A DNA stretch of 64,000 nucleotides, taken from Frigoriflavimonas asaccharolytica (lineage in GTDB: Bacteria; Bacteroidota; Bacteroidia; Flavobacteriales; Weeksellaceae). The stretch spans positions 1 through 64,000 of the forward strand of contig NZ_JABSNO010000017.1 of NCBI RefSeq assembly GCF_013294015.1. Reading direction: 5' to 3'. The position numbers and the translations under genes are program-made. Below the pieces are notes generated by a model. That model did not search any database. It was not told the DNA's origin and saw nothing but the letters and a program-made list of their open reading frames with translations. Positions 38,141 through 48,280 of the stretch are shown here, in pieces (positions within the stretch are counted from its first letter, which is position 1; each line of letters begins with the position of its first letter).

Positions 38141-38425
38141 CCCAAAAACACTTCTAGTATTTTGATTTGTGTAGTCTAACAAACATTTTTTTTTGAATAT
38201 TGCAAGAAGATGCAAATTAGAATAAAAAACGAGAATGAACCTCCGCAGCAAAAGCAACTTGTGAGTAGAGAGGTAAAGCGTTATGCTTTTCATTAAAATT
38301 GTTATTATGTAAATTTACATAAAAATTATGAAGTATAAATAAAATAAAAAAATGTAAGCATTTTTAATACAGCTTATTGCATCAAAGATTGATGTATTTT
38401 TCTTCACATATAAATTTAAATTAAC

Positions 38426-38454
38426 AAAAAAAATCACTCCTTTCGAAGTGACTT
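38426..38454 (-). terminator. Terminator of module 5
   Basis: TCACT (38434-38438) pairs with AGTGA (38447-38451) plus weaker flanking pairs; eight T follow on the minus strand, 23 bases after the S5 stop. Confidence 0.65.
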
Positions 38455-38476
38455 ATTAAATTGTTTCATTAAATTC

Positions 38477-39025
38477 TTACGGTTTCCAAAAACTCCACTT
38501 GCTACCATTGTAAACTGCCAAACGTTTTGCGCCTGCTTTGTTTACATAAACCATCATTCCTGGAGATGGACTTAAGATATTTTGTACATCTGCTACTATT
38601 GGTAAAATCATCGCTTTGGTGGTAGATTCTAATACCAAAACGCCATCTGCAGAACTGCTTGTTGCACCAATGATAGCTTTTGAGTTTGCTGTTTCTGGTG
38701 CTATTGCTGCTGTTGGCTGACTTGTCAAGATTGTGGTTAATACGGCATCTTGCCCGCTCAAATCTACCCAAGTGGTTCCGTTGTAGTATTTCATTCTAGC
38801 TGTTGCAGCTGTAGTTGCATCTAGTATAATGGAACCTGGTACCAAAGCTGCTCCAGTTGGTAGTGTTCTTACATAAGGTACAATGATCCCTTTGTTTTGG
38901 CCGGCTGCAAATTCTAATAAAACAGAGGTTTTTACTGCCGCTGTTCCTGTCGCATCTCCTAAGATTACTTGGGCGTTTATACCACCTACAATCGTGAGTG
39001 CGAGTATCGTTAATATTTTGTTCAT
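38477..39025 (-). CDS. Small two-repeat secreted protein, module 5 (S5)
   Basis: A 182-residue secreted protein, subtype B with S3: both begin MNKILTILAL and share PTGAALVPGSIILDA and WVDLSGQDAVLTT. Signal peptide 1-19 (ending GGINAQ). First unit LLEFAAGQNKGIIVPYVR; second unit LVLESTTKAMILPIV with GMMVYVNKAGAKRLAVYNG. The C-terminal half is almost the same as in subtype A while the N-terminal half differs, so the gene looks mosaic. It starts 79 bases after L5. Confidence 0.75.
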   Translation of the reverse strand: MNKILTILALTIVGGINAQVILGDATGTAAVKTSVLLEFAAGQNKGIIVPYVRTLPTGAALVPGSIILDATTAATARMKYYNGTTWVDLSGQDAVLTTILTSQPTAAIAPETANSKAIIGATSSSADGVLVLESTTKAMILPIVADVQNILSPSPGMMVYVNKAGAKRLAVYNGSKWSFWKP

Positions 39026-39051
39026 TTTATTTTAAATTAATGATTAAAAAT

Positions 39052-39086
39052 GAAGGTATTTGTAACATTTAATTATAAATACCTTC
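39052..39086 (-). promoter_or_regulatory. Intercistronic hairpin L5-S5
   Basis: GAAGGTATTT (39052-39061) pairs perfectly with AAATACCTTC (39077-39086), ending 27 bases before the S5 start. Confidence 0.6.
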
Positions 39087-39104
39087 TTCTAATGTTTTAC
39101 AAGA

Positions 39105-41744
39105 TTACGGGCAAGTTGGCGTTTGGAAACAACTCCATACTGTTCCGTCGTACAATTTCAAACAATTAACGGTGGTATCGTATACCATCATCCCGTCTTG
39201 CGGAGAAACAATGGCGGTAATTTGTGCAGTTGTCATTCTAGTTATTACAAATCCTTTCACGTTCGATTCCAAAACTGTGTGTGCAGATTTTCTTGCCATT
39301 GGCCAATTATCTAGAGAACCTGGACTTTCGCCAGCTCTTTTCAACATTGTAATTCCATGTTTGGCATCTACACCTGTTGCTAAAGTGTTAGAAGGATTGT
39401 AGCAGAAACATGCATTAATCAAGGTGTTTGTAGAAGAACCTAACGTTTGACCCGTAGTATTGCTATATCCTGTAGGTAAGGTAGTAAATTGCGGCAAACC
39501 TTGCGCATTAACGCATGTTGTACAAATATTTTGCAAAACAGCTTGGTTGAAAGTTCCATTTGTAGGTGGTGTTGTAGGATTTACACCATTTCCACCTTGT
39601 AGCTCTCCCGCTGCTGTAAGTAATGACGTTTTTGGAATTTTTGCACCGCCTTCTCCAGCATCTGGGCAACCATCGTTATCTGAATCTAGGTCTAGATGAT
39701 TTGGAATTCCATCGCCATCTATATCGCAAATTCCGATACTATATACAAAATTGTCTATTCCATGTGGATCTCTTGCTGTAGAAACTATTGTTCCACTTTC
39801 TAATCTGTGTACAATTTTAACTTGAGTGATTGGCGTATTTGATATAAAACCAAATGTATCTTCTATATTGTTACCAGCTATTATGGATCCCATAGTTGCA
39901 CCAGCACCATTGCGAAGAGTTAAATCTCCAGATAAATCATCTCCTAGGAAAAAACCATTCACACCGGTAACTACAACTCCATTTACTTGGACTTCGTAAG
40001 TACTTTTAGGGTCTCCACTGGTTAAAGTGTCAAATATATCTACTAAATCAAAACTAAAAGCTTTTACGGGATTTGTAAAATTAACAGTTACCGTATAACT
40101 ATCTCCAGCTACACCAGATTGGTAAGGAAATACAAAAGCTCCAAGTGCACCAGTTCCTGCATTTCCTGAAATAAATACATTATCAGTGGTCGTTCTAAAC
40201 TCGTCATTATTAGTTGGCGTAGCATAGCTCGCCTCATAAGTCATATTACCATTGGCAAATGATACTGTACTTGCAGAAGCTGAACCAGGACCTGTGTTTC
40301 CTGTAGCTGTAAATTCATTGCTATCTAAAACTGCTAATTGAAGACCTTTATTTAATGCTGCTCTTTGGAAACCGGATTCTATATATCCTTGCGCATTCGT
40401 ATTGTTTCCAACAACGAAGACCTCATAGCCATTCGATTGAAAGGTGATAGCATCTGATTGCGGTGCAATAACACCTGCAATAGACGGACATTCTACCGTA
40501 TCTAAAATACCATCATTATCATCATCAATATCATTAATATCAGAAATTCCATCTCCGTCTGTATCTTGTACAACTGTGATATTAACCGTTGCAGTATCAC
40601 AAACTGTTTGATTCGGTAGGCATAATTGATACTGAAATGAAACAGTACCTACAAAATTTGTAGCAGGAGTAAATTGAAAAGTACCATTGGGATTGAATGC
40701 CAAAGTACCACTTGTCGGTCCTGTACCACTTACTAGACTGTAGATAGAATTTGCCGGGGCAGAATCATTTGTTGCTACATTTCCTGAATAAATATTATCT
40801 TTAGGAGCTTCAAAATTATCATTTACTGCATAAGACTGCAGTATGAAAAATTTACCATCACCATGATCTGATGTTGCAGCTGTAATTTGAACTTTGGTAA
40901 CGCTTGAACCTGTAGGAGCAACAGAATCTAAATAAAATAAAGCGATACCGATAGTTCCATTCGTTTCTAAAACACGATCTACCAAATAATAATCTGAATT
41001 AGCATTTGGAACATTCACAGCTCCTACTGTACCTAAACTACTGCTACTACCTGTACCTCCATGTCCAAATAGCGTAGAAGTTGGATTTACAAAAGTTTCT
41101 CCTAGAGATTGCTCTGCACCTCCTCCTGCCGGAATACCAAAAACTTCTATATGAAAACAATTGTTGGCATTTCTTTCTGTGATGGCAATGATACCTCCGC
41201 TATTAGAAGGAATTGCAGGACTATAAAATAATGTTTGCCTTTGCGTAGTGGTATTTGCATGTACTGCAGGAAAATCATTGCAAAGATTTACGCCATTACT
41301 GCTAGATGTAAAATAATAATTTAAATTTTTACTTTGAAAAGCTGATAAAGCCTCAGAGTTCCAAGTTGCGCTACCGTAATCGCCTACGAAAGGAATTGGT
41401 GTAGGTCCACTTCCGTTAATATCACTTAAACCGTTATTTCTTTTAATGGCATTTGCATCATGACCATTAGGTCCCAAATTTGTCAATTGATATCCAGTAG
41501 GAACAGTAAATAAAGAATACACTTTACCATTTACCGTAAAACTTTTTATCGTTGCAGGCAAATTATTATTTGGCGTACCATTAACTATTTGAGAGTCTTC
41601 CCACTGGAATGTTACTCCAGATTGTATACTCGGTGAATTTTGCTGAGCACTCGTAAAAAATAGTGCGAAAAGAAGCAGAAATACTGCGTTTTTCTTTTTT
41701 AGAATATATAATATATTTTGCATTTTTTTAATTTTTTGATTCAA
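39105..41744 (-). CDS. Large multidomain surface protein with conserved tail, module 5 (L5)
   Basis: An 879-residue secreted protein; the signal peptide ends FFTSAQ (about 34), and an inner ATG at 41723 is an alternative start. Residues 40-305 form a beta domain unlike the other L proteins (VTFQWEDSQIVNG; GGIIAITERNANNC). A cadherin/Ig-like repeat follows (GTLAFNPNGTFQFTPATNF), then thrombospondin 3 motifs (DTDGDGISDINDIDDDNDG; DIDGDGIPNHLDLDSDNDG) flanking another beta domain (about 420-680). The tail is subtype B: an insertion before WPM (GESPGSLDNWPM) is shared only with L3, and its partner S5 is likewise subtype B. P2-L5-S5 form one operon. Confidence 0.75.
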   Translation of the reverse strand: MNQKIKKMQNILYILKKKNAVFLLLFALFFTSAQQNSPSIQSGVTFQWEDSQIVNGTPNNNLPATIKSFTVNGKVYSLFTVPTGYQLTNLGPNGHDANAIKRNNGLSDINGSGPTPIPFVGDYGSATWNSEALSAFQSKNLNYYFTSSSNGVNLCNDFPAVHANTTTQRQTLFYSPAIPSNSGGIIAITERNANNCFHIEVFGIPAGGGAEQSLGETFVNPTSTLFGHGGTGSSSSLGTVGAVNVPNANSDYYLVDRVLETNGTIGIALFYLDSVAPTGSSVTKVQITAATSDHGDGKFFILQSYAVNDNFEAPKDNIYSGNVATNDSAPANSIYSLVSGTGPTSGTLAFNPNGTFQFTPATNFVGTVSFQYQLCLPNQTVCDTATVNITVVQDTDGDGISDINDIDDDNDGILDTVECPSIAGVIAPQSDAITFQSNGYEVFVVGNNTNAQGYIESGFQRAALNKGLQLAVLDSNEFTATGNTGPGSASASTVSFANGNMTYEASYATPTNNDEFRTTTDNVFISGNAGTGALGAFVFPYQSGVAGDSYTVTVNFTNPVKAFSFDLVDIFDTLTSGDPKSTYEVQVNGVVVTGVNGFFLGDDLSGDLTLRNGAGATMGSIIAGNNIEDTFGFISNTPITQVKIVHRLESGTIVSTARDPHGIDNFVYSIGICDIDGDGIPNHLDLDSDNDGCPDAGEGGAKIPKTSLLTAAGELQGGNGVNPTTPPTNGTFNQAVLQNICTTCVNAQGLPQFTTLPTGYSNTTGQTLGSSTNTLINACFCYNPSNTLATGVDAKHGITMLKRAGESPGSLDNWPMARKSAHTVLESNVKGFVITRMTTAQITAIVSPQDGMMVYDTTVNCLKLYDGTVWSCFQTPTCP

Positions 41745-41782
41745 TTTTCTTTGAATTTGTTTTATTGTGTGTTGCTATTTTT

Positions 41783-42373
41783 TCAAATAAAATAATTTGG
41801 TGGCGCTCGTAGAGAAAACCATTGCACAACTTTCGTTTGTAGATTAAAAAATTTATTTAAGAATTTATGTTTTTCTAAGCAAAAGGTTCCATCTTCAATA
41901 TTAACCTGAAAAGAACTTTCTTTTATTGAGAATTTTTTACAATTAACAATCGTATTAAATTTTCCAAATTTATATCTGGTTAAAAGATCGTTTTGCAATT
42001 CAGCATCTTTTATATAAAGTAGCGTGCGCAGTGTTTTAGTTTGTAGCTGTTTTGCTTCTTTACCTTTCGTAGCTTTTTTACCATCTGCATTATTAGATTT
42101 TATTTTGGCTTTTTTCGAAGTTTTAGCGATTATTGTTTTTTCAATTCTTTTTATATGAGAGATTGTATCTGCATAATAATAAGATTCTCCAACAATTGTC
42201 ACGTCACTAGAAATTTGAATCCCGTTCTCCTCGGATTGTGGTAATTGTGGGTTTTCTTTTGCCGAATAGGATGATACTGAAAAAATTAAAAAACAGAATG
42301 CGAAAAAGCGTGTAGAAAATCTACGCGATGTAATATTAGAGATTGATGTTAATAAAAGTAAAATTTTTTTCAA
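41783..42373 (-). CDS. Secreted protein with C-terminal R-A-P-P motif, module 5 (P2)
   Basis: A 196-residue protein of no known family. Signal peptide about 1-38 with a basic n-region and core FFAFCFLIFSVSSYS. A short beta motif (IQISSDVTIVG) comes next, then a very basic Lys-rich stretch (about 85-120: AKTSKKAKIKS, KKATKGKEAKQ). The C-terminus is VVQWFSLRAPPNYFI. It is 38 bases before L5 and 44 bases after a good -7 element, so it is the first gene of module 5. Confidence 0.6.
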   Translation of the reverse strand: MKKILLLLTSISNITSRRFSTRFFAFCFLIFSVSSYSAKENPQLPQSEENGIQISSDVTIVGESYYYADTISHIKRIEKTIIAKTSKKAKIKSNNADGKKATKGKEAKQLQTKTLRTLLYIKDAELQNDLLTRYKFGKFNTIVNCKKFSIKESSFQVNIEDGTFCLEKHKFLNKFFNLQTKVVQWFSLRAPPNYFI

Positions 42374-42416
42374 ATTTATTTTATATGGTTATAATTGCGA
42401 ATAATTAATCGCGCCG

Positions 42417-42424
42417 CAAATGTA
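42417..42424 (-). promoter_or_regulatory. Module 5 promoter, -7 element
   Basis: Minus strand TACATTTG matches TAnnTTTG exactly, 44 bases before the P2 start. The -33 element is not clear. Confidence 0.45.
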
Positions 42425-42960
42425 GTAAAAGTATAATAATTGCTAATTTCGTAAATTAGAACCCAATTTATACCATTATTTTTTATAAATTAATAAATAA
42501 ATACGACTAAAATTACAAATAATTCAAAAATGATTAATTATTAAAACAAATGACAAAAAATAAAATATATGCAAAACTCTCTACTTTTTTGGTGTTTTAA
42601 TAATTTGTTCTTTTTTTAAACATTATGTCTCATATTTAGCAACAATTTGTTTATTTGGTTCAACCTATTATTTACTATATAAACCTCATCATTTTTTATA
42701 ATTCAAGAATTTACATCCTTTTAATTATGGAGAAAACCTTAATTAATTAATCTTACCTATGATTGTATTTAAACACGATTATCAATTACTTATAATTAAA
42801 TTTTAAAGGTTTCAATTTTATCAAATTGGTATTTATTAGTATTCTCTTATTTGCTCTTTTGTATTTTGATATTTGCAAGATTCATGCAAGGAACTCTGTA
42901 ATTACCTTTATTTTTGTAGACATATATCTACAAATCAATACATTAGTCTATTTAATGAAA
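42425..42960. other. Intergenic, no gene seen
   Basis: About 540 very AT-rich bases between the S4 terminator and the module 5 promoter. Open frames on the plus strand here have no family signal and extreme AT composition. Confidence 0.4.
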
Positions 42961-42999
42961 CAACAAAAAACCGACTCAGAAGTGAATCGGTTTTTGTTG
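42961..42999 (-). terminator. Terminator of module 4
   Basis: CAACAAAAAACCGA (42961-42974) pairs with TCGGTTTTTGTTG (42987-42999), giving a 13-bp stem whose distal arm ends in a T run on the minus strand. Confidence 0.85.
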
Positions 43000-43053
43000 A
43001 AAAAAGTACTATTATTTCTACTTTTCTATTATCTCAATTGTATTATCTTATCA

Positions 43054-43581
43054 TTACGGAGCCCAATAAGACCATTTTGCTCCATTAAAAACGGCGAGTC
43101 TTTTCCCACCCAATCTGTTTATGTAAACCATCATACCTGGAGATGGATTTGGTACATCTTGCACATTGCTTACAGTAGGTAGAACCATGGCTTTTGTGGC
43201 AGATTCTAAAACCAAGACACCATCTGCTGTACTTGTAGTTGCGCCTATAATACTTTTTCCAGTTTCTGTGATAGATATTGGCTGATCTGCTAAAGCAGCG
43301 GTTACATCTGCATCTTGACCGCTTAAATCTTTCCAAGTACCATTGTAGTATTTCATTCTTGCAGCATTTGGATTGCTTGCATCCAACAAAATGGTTCCTT
43401 CTGTTGGAGCTACAGGCAATACCCGTACATAAGGTAAAATAATACCTTTATTTTGGCCGGCTGCAAATTCCAACAATACGGAAGTTTTTACGGTTGCAGT
43501 TCCTACAGCATCTCCGATGATTACTTGCGCATTTGCAAAACTTATTGTTGCTAAAAATATCGTTAATATTAATTTTTTCAT
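43054..43581 (-). CDS. Small two-repeat secreted protein, module 4 (S4)
   Basis: A 175-residue secreted protein, shorter than the others between its two units. Signal peptide 1-18 (MKKLILTIFLATISFANA). First unit LLEFAAGQNKGIILPYVR with PTEGTILLDAS (as in subtype A); second unit LVLESATKAMVLPTV, GMMVYINRLGGKRLAVFNG (as in S8), ending WSYWAP. It is therefore a mosaic of subtypes. It follows L4 by 75 bases. Confidence 0.75.
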   Translation of the reverse strand: MKKLILTIFLATISFANAQVIIGDAVGTATVKTSVLLEFAAGQNKGIILPYVRVLPVAPTEGTILLDASNPNAARMKYYNGTWKDLSGQDADVTAALADQPISITETGKSIIGATTSTADGVLVLESATKAMVLPTVSNVQDVPNPSPGMMVYINRLGGKRLAVFNGAKWSYWAP

Positions 43582-43609
43582 TGTATATCTTTTTTAAATA
43601 GTTAAATAA

Positions 43610-43640
43610 GAGAAGGTATTTTATAAAAAAACACCTTCTC
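43610..43640 (-). promoter_or_regulatory. Intercistronic hairpin L4-S4
   Basis: GAGAAGGT (43610-43617) pairs perfectly with ACCTTCTC (43633-43640), ending 29 bases before the S4 start. Confidence 0.6.
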
Positions 43641-43656
43641 ATAATATCACATTATA

Positions 43657-46600
43657 TTATGGACAAGCTGGATTTGTGAAACAAGACCAAGCAGCACCAT
43701 TAAATATTTTCAAACATTTATCGGTAGTATCATATACCATCATTCCCTCTTCTGGGTCTGTAATATTAACTAAATTTATTTTAGCAATTCTTGTAATTAC
43801 AAAACCTTTTGTGTTAGATTCTAAAGCTGTGTGTGCAGATTTTCTCACCATTGGCCAGTTGCCATTGTCTGCACCTGCTCTTTGCAGTAAAGTAATACCA
43901 TGCTGAGTATCAGGACCTGTTGCAGTTGTTGCTGGCAAATCATAACAAACATTTGTAGGTTGCCCACAAAGATTACCATCTAAAGTTACCGTTACAAATC
44001 TTGTTACGCAACCTCCCCAATCTATTTTACAAGTGTAAGTACCATCTAAAGTTGGATTAAAATTGGAAACGGAATAAGCATTGGTATTTGAAACTACTAC
44101 TCCAAGCGGATTAGTCCATTCATAACTTGCACCAGCGAACTGTGGTACAGAAACATTATAAGGTGATCCATAACATGGTTGAGCCGCAGAACTCGTAGTA
44201 ATTGTTCCTATAGAATTTAATGTAAAATTGTTGATATCCTGTCCTCCACAAGCATCTACTAACACGAAGTTATAAGCTTCATTTGCAATTAAATTTGGAA
44301 CCACAAGATTTGGAGATGCATTATTAATCACCGTGAAAGTTGAAGCACTTGCAAGTTTATAACTCACTTTAAAAGGCTGAACTCCTACTAAATTCAGATA
44401 AGCTGAACCAGTTGATAGAGGATTTCCACTCGCATCCTCACAGATAATTCCTGTAGCACCGCTAATTTGCGGACCAGTGGTAGAATCTGTAATTGTGACC
44501 ATACTACCTGGTATAAAATAATATTGAGCAGGATCATTACATTTTTGAATGAGCATTCTTGTAGTATAAGTTCCCACTGGAATATCTGTAAAGTTTCCTG
44601 TACTATTAAAATAAACTACAGTACCTGCTAAATTTAATACCTCTATAACTTTCGTATTTCCTCCATTGTAAACAACAGTTGAATTTATTTCTCCACCGCC
44701 AGAGCAAAAAGATCTACCTACAGAAGAAAGTGTTTGTTGCAAAGTGTTTCCTGCAGCTACTAATGTAAGTGGGTAATCTCTTATTATTCCACAATTAATG
44801 GCTCTAAAAACATAATTTCCTGGAACAAGATTAGTCCACGTCCATGTGAAATTGGAATAAGTACCAGCAACACCTACTTGAGAAGGTCCACTAAGAATGG
44901 TTAAATTAGAATTAGCAACATCTGGCATATATCCAGTTATGGTTAAAACTACATTCACCTTATCAACTTCAAAATCACAAACTGTTTTAGGATAACTTTG
45001 AATAGAAACTACTGGGTTTCCTAAATTTTGAGCAGTGGTAACGGTTTTAGTTAATGTATTTCCACAGACGTCTGTAGATGTTACAGTATAAGTACCGAAT
45101 GGTAATTTAGGTGTGGTTACTGTACCACCTTCATTTGCACTTTGTGAATCTACAATCGTATTTCCGCTATTTCTAACCACTACATTCACAGGGAAATTCC
45201 AAAATGTTTGTCCAGAGAAACTTGTTGTTATCACCATTCCTTCATCTGGGCCACATAAAGATGATGTAGGCGTAGATGTAAATTCAAAAATTTCTTTAGT
45301 TACCAAATTATTTGTAGCTATAGTCACTTGGCCACAAGCTGTTGTAGTTTTCACATAATAAGAATGACTAGCAGACATAGTATAAGTAAACGGCGCTCCT
45401 GTATAAATTCCATTGTACAAAATTGCGCCACTCGCATTATCTGCACGTATTTCCAATTGTAATCCGTTTGGCAAATAGCTAGAAATATTCATTCCATTAG
45501 CGGTAGCTTGTGTAGTACTTCCACAAATTGCTTTAGGACTCCAAGTAAAAGCAACTGGACTCACCGTCTCTTTTAAAACTATTCTAAAAGTTTTGAAATT
45601 TCCACAAGCATCTTTTACCCTTACTTGGTATTCTCCAAATGCAGAAACATTTACATTAGGACTATTGCCATAATTGCTTAATGTATCGTCATATGCAGGA
45701 TCTGAAGATAAATATGCAGAATATTGATATGGTGCATTACCACCTGTGATAGAAGAAATATTTACAGTTCCTCCTGGTGCGAATGAAGTACAAACATTAG
45801 ATGATGCTACCACAGCATTACTAATAGGTACGTAACTTTCTGCTACCGTAATATTAGTAGTTTGATATTTTATATTATTATTAAGCGAGCAAACCAGCCT
45901 TACTTTATAATTTCCTGCACTTAAATTTGCAAATGTTGTAGGATCTGTAACAGTAGCTATTTGCTGTATTACAATACCACCACTTAGTAATTGTGCCGCA
46001 ACATTCGTTGTGGAACTGTAGTTTGATACCACTACGGTTCCGTTGCTTGCACAAGTATTTGGAGTTGAAGCGATTGTCGCACTTATTGGATCGATGGTTC
46101 TTGTATACGTTACAAACTGCCCACAAGCATCTTTTATTCTAATTTGATAAGTACCATATGCATTTACAGCTATATTCGCATTACTACCATAAGAACTTGA
46201 AGAATCATTATAATTTGGATTTCCGGAAAGGATTGCTGAATATTGATATGGTGCAGTTCCTCCCGTAATTGGCCCGATACCAAAGGTACCACCATCACTA
46301 TTACTACAATTATTTGTGACAGAAATTGGTGCATTGGTAATAGGAACATAATTTTCTGCAACAGTAATGTTTGTTGTTTGGTACACTCCACTGGTATTGC
46401 TAGAGCAAACCAATTTAATTTGATAATTTCCTGCAGCCAAACCTGTGAAACCTGTAGGATCTGTAGCAACTTTTGTTTCCACTACCGAACCACCATTTAA
46501 TAATTGCACGCTTACACCAGAAGTATCACTAAAACCAGATACCGAAATAGCTCCATTTCCTCCACAAGTATTTGGTGTAGAAGAAACTGCAGCCGAAACA

Positions 46601-47208
46601 GCTGTAATTGATCTTGTATAAGTGATGAAAGTTCCGTTTGCATCTTTTACTCTAACCTGATACGTTCCAAAAGCATTCACATTGATACTAGGATTTGTAC
46701 TGTAAACACTAGAAGCATCTGGATAATTTGGATTAGCAGATAATATTGCAGAATATTGATACGGCGCTGTTCCTCCTGTGACAGTAGAAACCGTAAAATT
46801 TCCACCAGCAGCACTAGAGCAATTTCTAGATGCCGTAACTACGGCGCTACTTAAAGGCGGCGTATTATTCACCGCGACAGTTATATTAGTAGTTTGATAA
46901 ACAATACTACCGTTAAAGGAACAAATTAATCTAACTGTGTAATTTCCAGGAGCAACACCAGTTAAAATTGTAGGCTCTGTTGCGGGTTTTTGCTGCACCG
47001 TTGAAGGTCCGCTCAGTAATTGCACTGTGACAATGGTCGTTGTGCTGAATCCAGATACTGTTATCGTTCCATTATTACTATTCGTATTACTTGCGGGACT
47101 GGATGAAACGGAAGCACTTACCGTATTGGGACATGATTGTGCAAATACGCTGGCATTAATCAGCAGCAGTATTGCAGAAATAAATAAAATTAATCGATTT
47201 TTCTTCAT
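43657..47208 (-). CDS. Large repeat surface protein with conserved tail, module 4 (L4)
   Basis: An 1183-residue secreted protein with a signal peptide ending SVFAQ (about 23). Residues 25-530 are three tandem repeats of about 170 residues; each has a beta unit (GGxGxIxVSGFS-like, VQLLNGGSVVETK, LAAGNYQIKLVCS, YQTTNITVAE) and a second unit (FGIGPITGGTAPYQYSAIL, GTYQIRIKDACG). This resembles SprB-like and other adhesin repeats of gliding Bacteroidota. More Ig-like units reach about 1080 (FVLVDACGGQD; DGTYTCKIDWGGC). There are no thrombospondin 3 motifs. The tail has its own subtype (MVYDTTDKCLKIFNGAAW, FTNPACP). No P gene precedes it. Confidence 0.75.
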   Translation of the reverse strand: MKKNRLILFISAILLLINASVFAQSCPNTVSASVSSSPASNTNSNNGTITVSGFSTTTIVTVQLLSGPSTVQQKPATEPTILTGVAPGNYTVRLICSFNGSIVYQTTNITVAVNNTPPLSSAVVTASRNCSSAAGGNFTVSTVTGGTAPYQYSAILSANPNYPDASSVYSTNPSINVNAFGTYQVRVKDANGTFITYTRSITAVSAAVSSTPNTCGGNGAISVSGFSDTSGVSVQLLNGGSVVETKVATDPTGFTGLAAGNYQIKLVCSSNTSGVYQTTNITVAENYVPITNAPISVTNNCSNSDGGTFGIGPITGGTAPYQYSAILSGNPNYNDSSSSYGSNANIAVNAYGTYQIRIKDACGQFVTYTRTIDPISATIASTPNTCASNGTVVVSNYSSTTNVAAQLLSGGIVIQQIATVTDPTTFANLSAGNYKVRLVCSLNNNIKYQTTNITVAESYVPISNAVVASSNVCTSFAPGGTVNISSITGGNAPYQYSAYLSSDPAYDDTLSNYGNSPNVNVSAFGEYQVRVKDACGNFKTFRIVLKETVSPVAFTWSPKAICGSTTQATANGMNISSYLPNGLQLEIRADNASGAILYNGIYTGAPFTYTMSASHSYYVKTTTACGQVTIATNNLVTKEIFEFTSTPTSSLCGPDEGMVITTSFSGQTFWNFPVNVVVRNSGNTIVDSQSANEGGTVTTPKLPFGTYTVTSTDVCGNTLTKTVTTAQNLGNPVVSIQSYPKTVCDFEVDKVNVVLTITGYMPDVANSNLTILSGPSQVGVAGTYSNFTWTWTNLVPGNYVFRAINCGIIRDYPLTLVAAGNTLQQTLSSVGRSFCSGGGEINSTVVYNGGNTKVIEVLNLAGTVVYFNSTGNFTDIPVGTYTTRMLIQKCNDPAQYYFIPGSMVTITDSTTGPQISGATGIICEDASGNPLSTGSAYLNLVGVQPFKVSYKLASASTFTVINNASPNLVVPNLIANEAYNFVLVDACGGQDINNFTLNSIGTITTSSAAQPCYGSPYNVSVPQFAGASYEWTNPLGVVVSNTNAYSVSNFNPTLDGTYTCKIDWGGCVTRFVTVTLDGNLCGQPTNVCYDLPATTATGPDTQHGITLLQRAGADNGNWPMVRKSAHTALESNTKGFVITRIAKINLVNITDPEEGMMVYDTTDKCLKIFNGAAWSCFTNPACP

Positions 47209-47274
47209 AAAAGTATTTTTGTTTTGTCTTTTGTTTTAAATTGAATATTGAAATATTTTTTATAGCTTCTTTAT

Positions 47275-47631
47275 TAGGTTCCTATTGGCCTATTGATAAC
47301 TGCTAAAAAATTTGGAAGTTTGATTAAACATTTTGAAAGCAAGGTCATTTTATGCCATTTTGCCTTAATTAATAGAATTTTTAGTATTGAAAATGGAATA
47401 TAAATCCTGAGAAAGCATCACCCAATTTCTCATTAAAAGAGTTTGGTTTTCATATAGAGTCTCTTTTGAGACAAAACCTGAAAGATGTAAACTTCGATCT
47501 CCACGGAAGCCGATTATATCCGCGACGAATATGCTTGTTTTATCTGCAGTTCTAGTTGCTGCTGATTTAGCATATCTATTTAAAAATGTATTGGTAAAAG
47601 AAGCGGTCAGATTATTATCTTTTTCAATTTG
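47275..47631 (-). pseudogene. Decayed L7-like module fragment upstream of L4
   Basis: Minus-strand frame 47631-47365 reads EKDNNLTASFTNTFLNRYAK then LSGFVSKETLYEN and SIFNTKNSIN-stop. It lines up with L7 KDGNLTLSTSNTVLNRYAK, LTGFVSNAASYSS and IINTTNTID in the same order and spacing. Start and signal peptide are lost (a stop and a frame change lie just upstream). A weaker trace of an S-type end (FLAVINRP versus RLAVYNGS) follows at 47318-47275. Confidence 0.65.
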
Positions 47632-48170
47632 AGAAAAAAAACACTCAATAATTACCTTTGCTACAATTAGAAAATAAATTTCGATTCATTACTTTACATT
47701 TTACGATGTAGAACTTCTGTATTTTTCATTTAATTAAAAATGAACCAAGTTGACATCTTGATATTAATAAGCTATTATTTAATGTAATTTAATGAACACA
47801 ATAACACAAATTGGCAAAAAATACATCATTTTAATAGATGTACATAAGTATTACCTATTGCAAAGATAGTGTTTATATATAAAAATAAGATAAATACATG
47901 TAGATATTCATCTACTGAAAAAGGTAAAACAAGAATGTAAAATAGTCGTTTAAAATAAAGCAGAACCAACTTTAGAATTTATTTTCGAGACATTCTAATT
48001 GAGAAAATCATGCCTTGAAAGGCGGGACTATCATTCTACAATGATTGTAAATATGAGATTTTATGGCTTAAAAAAAATCAATTTTCATCGATTTTATCAC
48101 CATTATCTTTATTAAATTATATAAACTTATAGGGTTGATTTTCTAATTCCGTATCACCCCTATTTTGTAA
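47632..48170. other. Intergenic, no gene seen
   Basis: About 540 AT-rich bases upstream of the L7-like remnant. I found neither a coding signal nor a clear promoter. Confidence 0.35.
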
Positions 48171-48213
48171 TAAATAAAATGGAACGCATTATAAAATACG
48201 TTCCATTTTTTAG
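48171..48213 (-). terminator. Terminator of module 3
   Basis: AATGGAACG (48178-48186) pairs perfectly with CGTTCCATT (48199-48207); the minus-strand exit is T-rich. It lies about 70 bases after the S3 stop. Confidence 0.7.
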
Positions 48214-48280
48214 TTCAAAATAAAAAGTTACTGTTTTAGCATTTATATTTTGTGAGAGATTTTTGTTAATCAAATAGCTA

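Noticed and set aside
38141-38293. Longer N-terminus for P3
   Set aside because: The inner ATG at 38140 directly starts a signal peptide; the extra 51 residues would bury it.
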